From CAJBVW01 sp964457335 (GTDB lineage: Bacteria > Myxococcota_A > UBA796 > SXON01): 64,000 bases of DNA. The stretch lies in the NCBI GenBank assembly GCA_964457335.1, contig CAYWGD010000004.1, positions 1 to 64,000 of the forward strand, in the 5' to 3' direction. Of the stretch, positions 60,055 through 64,000 are shown piece after piece. The translations under genes and the position numbers were made by a program. Position 1 is the stretch's first letter, and the number at the start of each line of letters is the position of its first letter. Below the pieces are notes generated by a model, which saw only the letters and a program-made list of their open reading frames with translations, was not told where the DNA came from and searched no databases.

Positions 60055-60582
60055 TCAGCCCGCCTTGCGCTGCTCGTCCTCGTCCTCGACGAGCACGCGC
60101 AGCACCGCCACGCCCGTGGCCTCCGGGTCGGTCGGGAGCCTCTTCGCCGCCACCGCGTGGCGGTGCTCGAACAGCCGCTTGGTCAGGATCGCGGTCGCCT
60201 TCTGCGCGGGGATCGTGCTCACGAACGTGACGGCGTCCACGTAGCGGCAGCCGTCGGGCGTGGGCTCGAAGAGGTGGTCGTGCTCGAACCGCGAGAAGAG
60301 GCGGTTCGTCGAGGTGTCCCGGTAGGACACGCCCGCCACGACCGACTCCATCCGGAGCGGCCACGCCACGGGGAGGAGGCGCGCGAGCCGGAAGCTGGCG
60401 TCGAGCTGCGCGGGCACCTGCCCGTCAAGGGCCCGGCGCAGCGCGTCGCCGTCCTTCACGCAGAAGCTCGCGAGCGGCCGGAATTCCGCCGCGAGCGCCC
60501 CCGGGTCGGTCTTGAGCCGCCACACGTCCTCGACAGGAGCGAGGAAGCGGGTCCAGACGCGCAGGTGGAAGGTGGTCGGCAT
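60055..60582 (-). CDS. SRPBCC-like ligand-binding protein
   Basis: 175 residues. The N-terminal VWTRFLAPVEDVWRLKTDPGALAAEFRP and the C-terminal FVSTIPAQKATAILTKRLFEHRHAVAAKRL are the START/SRPBCC (polyketide-cyclase-like) pattern: a beta-sheet wrapped around a long C-terminal helix. TFHLRVWTRFLAPVEDVWRL is close to the CoxG/DUF2505-type start. It binds a hydrophobic ligand; identity unknown. A TAAAGA box lies 6 nt before the ATG. First gene of a two-gene operon. Confidence 0.82.
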   Translation of the reverse strand: MPTTFHLRVWTRFLAPVEDVWRLKTDPGALAAEFRPLASFCVKDGDALRRALDGQVPAQLDASFRLARLLPVAWPLRMESVVAGVSYRDTSTNRLFSRFEHDHLFEPTPDGCRYVDAVTFVSTIPAQKATAILTKRLFEHRHAVAAKRLPTDPEATGVAVLRVLVEDEDEQRKAG

Positions 60583-60647
60583 GGCGGGTCTTTAGTCTTC
60601 TCGGGGCGGGGGGGCGAGGGCCGCCCCGCTCCCCGCCGACGTTCGGG

Positions 60648-60653
60648 TATCCT
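60648..60653 (+). promoter_or_regulatory. Candidate -10 box (TATCCT) of a leaderless transcript
   Basis: The box lies 7 nt before the GTG at 60661, with no ribosome site between. Confidence 0.55.
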
Positions 60654-60660
60654 CCCGCGC

Positions 60661-61905
60661 GTGCTGGCCCTCCTCCTCCTCGCGTGCACTCCCACGTCCC
60701 TCCACGTCGACGGGCGGCCGGATCGGGATCGCCCCGCGGCCCCCGAGGTCGAGGACACCGACGTCGAGCACGTCCCGGACAACGGGCCCGTGGACACCGG
60801 CGGCACCGGCGAGCACGACCCGGACGACACGGTCGTGTTCAACCTCGACGTGGTCCACACCGTCGAGATCACGCTCGGGCGCGCCGAGCGCGCGAGCCTC
60901 GCCGCCGACCCCTACACCTACGTGCCCGCCGACCTCACGTTCGACGGGGAGGTGTTCCCGAACGTCGGCGTGCGGCTGAAGGGGCGGCTCGGCTCCTTCC
61001 GCTCGATCGACGGGAAGGCCGCGCTGAAGATCGACCTCCTCGAGATGGGCGAGGGCGCGAAGCTCCACGGGCTCGAGAAGATCAACCTGAACAACATGGT
61101 CCAGGACTGCGCGAAGGCGAAGGAGCTCGCCGCGTACGCCATCCACCGCGCGGTCGGCATCCCCGCGCCGCGCGTCGCCTACGCCGAGGTCACGATCGAC
61201 GGCGAGGCCCGCGGCCTCTACAGCCTCGTGGAGGACTACGACGACGAGTTCCTCCAGGCGAACTTCGCCGACCCGAGCGGGAACCTCTACGACGGCGACT
61301 ACTACCTCTGGCCCAACGGCAGCTACACGCTCGTCGACTTCACCACCGCGGGCGACCCCTACTTCACGCTCGACGAGGGCACGGACGTAGGGCTCACCGA
61401 CGTGCAGGCGGTGACCGCGGCCGTCACCGCCGCGGGCGGCGGCCTCGACGGCGTGGGCGCGCTCGTGGACCTCGACCAGCACGCCGACTTCCTCGCGGTG
61501 GCCGCCTGGACCGGCCACTACGACAGCTACAGCTACTACTCGAACAACTACCGGGTGTACTTCGACCCCGGCCGGGGCGGGCGGGCCGTGCTCCTGCCCT
61601 GGGACCCGGACTGGGCGTTCTACAGCGCGACGCCGGTGACCACGCCCTACGGCGTGCTCTCGCAGGCCTGCCTCCGCGACGTGGGCTGCCGCGACCGCGT
61701 CGAGGCCACGATCGGCACGCTCTCCGCCACGATCCCCGGCTCCTCCGTCGAGGCCGAGGTGGCCGCGGCCGTCGCGCTCACCGGCGAGGCGCTCGCCCGC
61801 GACCCGCTGCTGGAGCAGCGCCCGGCCGACATCCGGGCGTGCCAGGCGGACCTCCCCGCGTGGTTCGCGCGCCGGGGCGGGGAGCTCGACGCCGCGGGCC
61901 TGTAG
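60661..61905 (+). CDS. CotH-kinase-like lipoprotein
   Basis: 414 residues from a GTG at 60661. Signal VLALLLLAC with a lipobox, then an acidic linker (VEDTDVEHVPDNGPVDTGGTGEHDPDDT). The rest is a CotH domain: VGVRLKGRLGSFRSIDGKAALKIDL, LHGLEKINLNNMVQDCAKAKELAAYAIHRAVGIPAPRVAYAEVTIDGEARGLYSLVEDYDDEFLQANF, and NNYRVYFDPGRGGRAVLLPWDPDWAF. Some CotH proteins are atypical protein kinases; the loop residues used for ATP binding are at least partly kept here. Surface-exposed. An inverted R2 repeat follows directly. Confidence 0.9.
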   Translation: MLALLLLACTPTSLHVDGRPDRDRPAAPEVEDTDVEHVPDNGPVDTGGTGEHDPDDTVVFNLDVVHTVEITLGRAERASLAADPYTYVPADLTFDGEVFPNVGVRLKGRLGSFRSIDGKAALKIDLLEMGEGAKLHGLEKINLNNMVQDCAKAKELAAYAIHRAVGIPAPRVAYAEVTIDGEARGLYSLVEDYDDEFLQANFADPSGNLYDGDYYLWPNGSYTLVDFTTAGDPYFTLDEGTDVGLTDVQAVTAAVTAAGGGLDGVGALVDLDQHADFLAVAAWTGHYDSYSYYSNNYRVYFDPGRGGRAVLLPWDPDWAFYSATPVTTPYGVLSQACLRDVGCRDRVEATIGTLSATIPGSSVEAEVAAAVALTGEALARDPLLEQRPADIRACQADLPAWFARRGGELDAAGL

Positions 61906-61970
61906 GGGGCACCGGAACCACCGACGTCCCGACGGGCACGACGTCGACGCAGCGCGAAGCGGCTGCCCGG
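61906..61970 (-). repeat. Structured intergenic repeat R2, copy c (inverted)
   Basis: Reverse orientation relative to copies a and b, with the same GGGCA/TGCCC ends. First stem GCAGC/GCTGC, then a CGACGTC/GACGTCG stem. Directly behind the CotH lipoprotein stop. Confidence 0.72.
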
Positions 61971-62011
61971 ACGGAGCCCGCGTTACGTCCCCGGCCGCAC
62001 TCGGAGGTCCG

Positions 62012-63178
62012 TTGCTGCTCGCCGCGCTCTTCGCCGCGCCCCTCGCCCACGCCGAGGCCTACGCCCTCGCCGACGCGGGCATCACGCTGGACCTGCCCGG
62101 CGGCTGGGAGATGACCCGCTGGTCCGACTGGGACTTCAAGGGGCGGACCGGGGACGGCGGCGTGGCCATCGAGGTCTGGTCCACGGCGTTCCAGGTGCCG
62201 ATCGAGAAGGAGGCCGCCGAGCGCTGGGCGGGCGTGTACGGCGAGAAGCTCCAGGAGATGCGCGCGCTCGGCGTCATCCGCGAGAGCGTGGCCATCGAGG
62301 AGGTGGCCGGGCGGCCGACCGCGCGCACGACGATGCGCTTCTCGCTCGACAAGGGCGGCCCCAAGGGCGCGATGTTCGTGGCGGCCTTCCCGGTGGACGG
62401 GAAGGTGATGCACGTGGCGACGCTCGCCGTCGGCCCGAACGTGGCGCGCGCCGCGACCGCGCTCGACACGCTGCTCACGCGGCTCTCGGTGCAGAAGCCG
62501 GCGGCCGAGCTGCTCGCGCTCGGCGGCACGGTCGAGACCGACCTCGGGTTCTCCGCGACGCTGCCCGACGGCTGGCGCAAGCCGCTGCCGAGCGAGGAGC
62601 CGGGCGCCGCCGAGGCGCTCGCCGACGTGGGCATCGGCCCGAAGGACCCCAGCGCGTGCCTCCGCGCGATCCACCCGCGCCCGAGCGGCGAGGCGGACGT
62701 CGTGCTGTTCTGCAGCGAGCCCTGGAAGATGGGGATCGTCGACGACGCCTCGTTCGTGGACCAGGAGCTCCTGCTCAAGCAGCGCTTCTTCGGCAAGGCG
62801 GCCGAGAAGGTGCCCGCCGCCACGCGGATCGAGCGCAAGGACCGGCTCGGCTTCCTGCTCGCGCCCGAGATCAACGGGCACGACCTCCGCATCGCGGCCG
62901 TGCCCTACGACCGGGGCACGGTCGTGGCCTGGGCCGTGGGCGAGCCCGGCACCGGCGAGGGCCTCACCTCCGCGCTCCGCGCGACCACGATGAGCCTCTC
63001 GTTCTCGGGCCCGGACGGCGGCGCGTCGGTGCACGAGGCGGGCGAGTGGATCGTCCACACGCTCACCTACGACCCCTTCCACCCCGCGGTGCTCGGCGCC
63101 GGGCTCGTGTTCGCGGCGGTCCTGGGCGGGTTCGGGTGGTTGATGTTCCGCAAGCCCAAGCAGGCGGACGCGGCCTAG
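62012..63178 (+). CDS. Secreted membrane-anchored protein of unknown function
   Basis: 388 residues from a TTG at 62012 with GGAGG 4 nt upstream. Signal peptide MLLAALFAAPLAHAEA, a beta-rich body with two tandem units that each start with a (L/S)(D/A)LPxGW motif (ITLDLPGGWEMTRWSDWDF; FSATLPDGWRKPLPSEEPG), and a C-terminal membrane helix (HPAVLGAGLVFAAVLGGFGWLMF) followed by RKPKQADAA. The first unit resembles the small lipoprotein at 25465. It is exported and anchored by its tail. No family recognised. Confidence 0.75.
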   Translation: MLLAALFAAPLAHAEAYALADAGITLDLPGGWEMTRWSDWDFKGRTGDGGVAIEVWSTAFQVPIEKEAAERWAGVYGEKLQEMRALGVIRESVAIEEVAGRPTARTTMRFSLDKGGPKGAMFVAAFPVDGKVMHVATLAVGPNVARAATALDTLLTRLSVQKPAAELLALGGTVETDLGFSATLPDGWRKPLPSEEPGAAEALADVGIGPKDPSACLRAIHPRPSGEADVVLFCSEPWKMGIVDDASFVDQELLLKQRFFGKAAEKVPAATRIERKDRLGFLLAPEINGHDLRIAAVPYDRGTVVAWAVGEPGTGEGLTSALRATTMSLSFSGPDGGASVHEAGEWIVHTLTYDPFHPAVLGAGLVFAAVLGGFGWLMFRKPKQADAA

Positions 63179-63190
63179 CCGCGAGAGGCA

Positions 63191-63237
63191 GGGGGTGCCG
63201 CCCGCGCCCGGAAACCATGGCGCGGCGCGGCACCCCC
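63191..63237 (+). terminator. Hairpin terminator for the + strand gene ending at 63178
   Basis: A perfect 11-bp stem GGGGGTGCCGC/GCGGCACCCCC with a 25-nt loop, starting 12 nt after the stop. No T-run. Confidence 0.55.
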
Positions 63238-63249
63238 GCACAAAAAGGA

Positions 63250-63287
63250 GCGCCGCGGCCAGGGCTCGGAAGCCCGGACCGCGGCGC
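63250..63287 (-). terminator. Rho-independent terminator for the gene at 63357-63806
   Basis: Stem GCGCCGCGG/CCGCGGCGC with an inner GGGCT/AGCCC hairpin. Read on the - strand it is followed by a T-run (CTCCTTTTTG). Confidence 0.8.
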
Positions 63288-63356
63288 AGGTGCCAGCGTT
63301 CCCCCCAGGAGCGCGTCAGGCGCGAGCCGAAAGGCCCAGCAGCCCTCGCGGTACTC

Positions 63357-63806
63357 CTACGCGGGCACCGTCTGTTGCAGGTTCGTGATCGCGCGGAAGG
63401 TGCGCTCCTGCTCGGGCAGGATGCGGCTCCGGATCAACTCCTGCGATTGCGGATCGAGGTCGGAGAGATCACGTCGGTAGTCGTTGAGACCGTGCTCCTC
63501 GCCCTGGTGCAGGGCGGCCAGGGCGGGACCCACGCCGAACACCTTGCCGGCGCCTTCGACGAGCTTGGCGAAGGAGCCCCAGAGCCCGGAGCCCTGCGAG
63601 GGGCTGCCCCCGAGCTCGACGATGCGCTGGCGGAGCAGGTCGCAGCGCTCCTGGTGCGAGCGCAGGAGGTTCTGCAGCTCGTTGCGGACGCGCTGGTCCT
63701 GGATCTTGTCGAGCGCCTGGCGGTAGGTCTCCACCGACGAGATCTCCCCGCGGAGAAAGGAGTCGAGGTGGTTGACCGCCTTGTCCGTGTTCCCGACGTT
63801 CTGCAT
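63357..63806 (-). CDS. Ferritin-like four-helix-bundle protein (PA2169/DUF2383 type)
   Basis: 149 residues from the ATG at 63806. Helical throughout; the DUF2383/PA2169 family pattern is clear: AVNHLDSFLRGEISSVETYRQALDKI...RNELQNLLRSHQERCDLLRQRIVELGGSPSQGSGLWGSFAKLVEGAGKVFG, then LHQGEEHGLNDYRRDL. Glu and His residues in helices 1, 2 and 3 could form a diiron site. Often stress-associated. It ends at a rho-independent terminator. Confidence 0.88.
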   Translation of the reverse strand: MQNVGNTDKAVNHLDSFLRGEISSVETYRQALDKIQDQRVRNELQNLLRSHQERCDLLRQRIVELGGSPSQGSGLWGSFAKLVEGAGKVFGVGPALAALHQGEEHGLNDYRRDLSDLDPQSQELIRSRILPEQERTFRAITNLQQTVPA

Positions 63807-63973
63807 CAGCCCCCCATGTTCGTTGCCCCACGAAGGTAGGTCGGCCCGGTCGGGCGGCAACGGGGACGTACGGCAAAACCCGTACTTCAACCTCGGCAGT
63901 GCCGAAGCAGCGCCACTCGGCGCCCGTCGCGCACTATCATCCGCCCCCACGGCGACCGGCTCCCCGGAGATCC

Positions 63974-64000
63974 ATGCACCTCGAGACCATCCGTGCTCTG
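63974..64000 (+). CDS. Start of a gene cut by the right window edge
   Basis: An ATG at 63974 preceded by GGAGA opens MHLETIRAL and runs off the end. Too short to identify; the first residues would fit a LysR-type regulator but prove nothing. Confidence 0.35.

Noticed and set aside
57421..61905. A 1494-codon open frame antisense to several genes
   Set aside because: Very GC-rich DNA keeps the complementary frames open. Only its last ~415 codons (the CotH gene) show protein-like composition; the rest is antisense to recognised genes.

Overview
This 64-kb window is very GC-rich chromosomal DNA, densely packed with genes on both strands. It looks like a member of the Myxococcota or a close relative. 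The evidence is several lipoproteins with an Asp/Thr/Ser-rich linker directly after the lipobox, two proteins with MYXO-CTERM-like tails (Cys, membrane helix, Arg cluster), FG-GAP and MopE-like calcium-binding surface proteins, FHA/sigma-54 regulators, Ser/Thr kinase and PP2C modules, and an AgmX/PglI-type protein. Housekeeping genes (tgt, infA, lgt, radC, cca) are scattered among them, so this is ordinary chromosome rather than a plasmid or prophage. I found no rRNA, tRNA, CRISPR array, transposase or integrase.

Layout. 1-4215: operon of DUF4129, DUF4350, MoxR ATPase and DUF58 genes. 4326-6894: two surface lipoproteins. 7000-8626: class II aldolase and a TonB/AgmX-like protein. 8692-10863: a 723-residue SEFIR-kinase-FGE fusion, the most unusual gene here. 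10864-16109: small lipoprotein, lipoyl-less E2-like acyltransferase, HExxH MYXO-CTERM protein, FG-GAP lipoprotein, PLP enzyme. 16125-20798: SDR, histidine kinase plus response regulator, TolC-like channel. 20852-23688: hydrolase lipoprotein, lgt, radC, with a palindrome-rich control region between lgt and radC. 23727-26966: double-FHA sigma-54 activator and two divergent small genes. 26991-31820: tgt, zinc ribbon-pseudokinase-PP2C fusion, thioredoxin-like protein, cca. 31834-42772: secreted proteins, a TonB-dependent receptor operon with two lipoproteins, a metzincin and a sulfatase-fold protein. 42773-43083: a nearly pure G/C stretch. 43084-47231: XPB-type helicase, second E2-like protein, infA. 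47309-57393: giant FG-GAP lipoprotein, diheme cytochrome, TlpA and phosphatase-like pair, fused SpmAB, bacterial PH-domain pair, GT-C-like membrane protein. 57412-64000: ankyrin protein, phosphodiesterase lipoprotein, SRPBCC protein, CotH lipoprotein, secreted protein, ferritin-like protein, and the first codons of one more gene.

How the parts fit. Much of the coding capacity goes to the envelope: Lgt (21927) would lipidate roughly a dozen lipoproteins in the window, and many small operons pair a lipoprotein with an enzyme or regulator. Signalling modules (SEFIR, FHA, STK, PP2C, HK/RR) appear as unusual fusions.

Between genes there are three kinds of non-coding structure. One is a structured ~65-bp repeat with a compensatory base change, always directly behind a lipoprotein gene. 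The second is a G/C-run hairpin repeat at gene ends. The third is a recurrent TAnnnT box 6-9 nt before start codons, which suggests many leaderless mRNAs.
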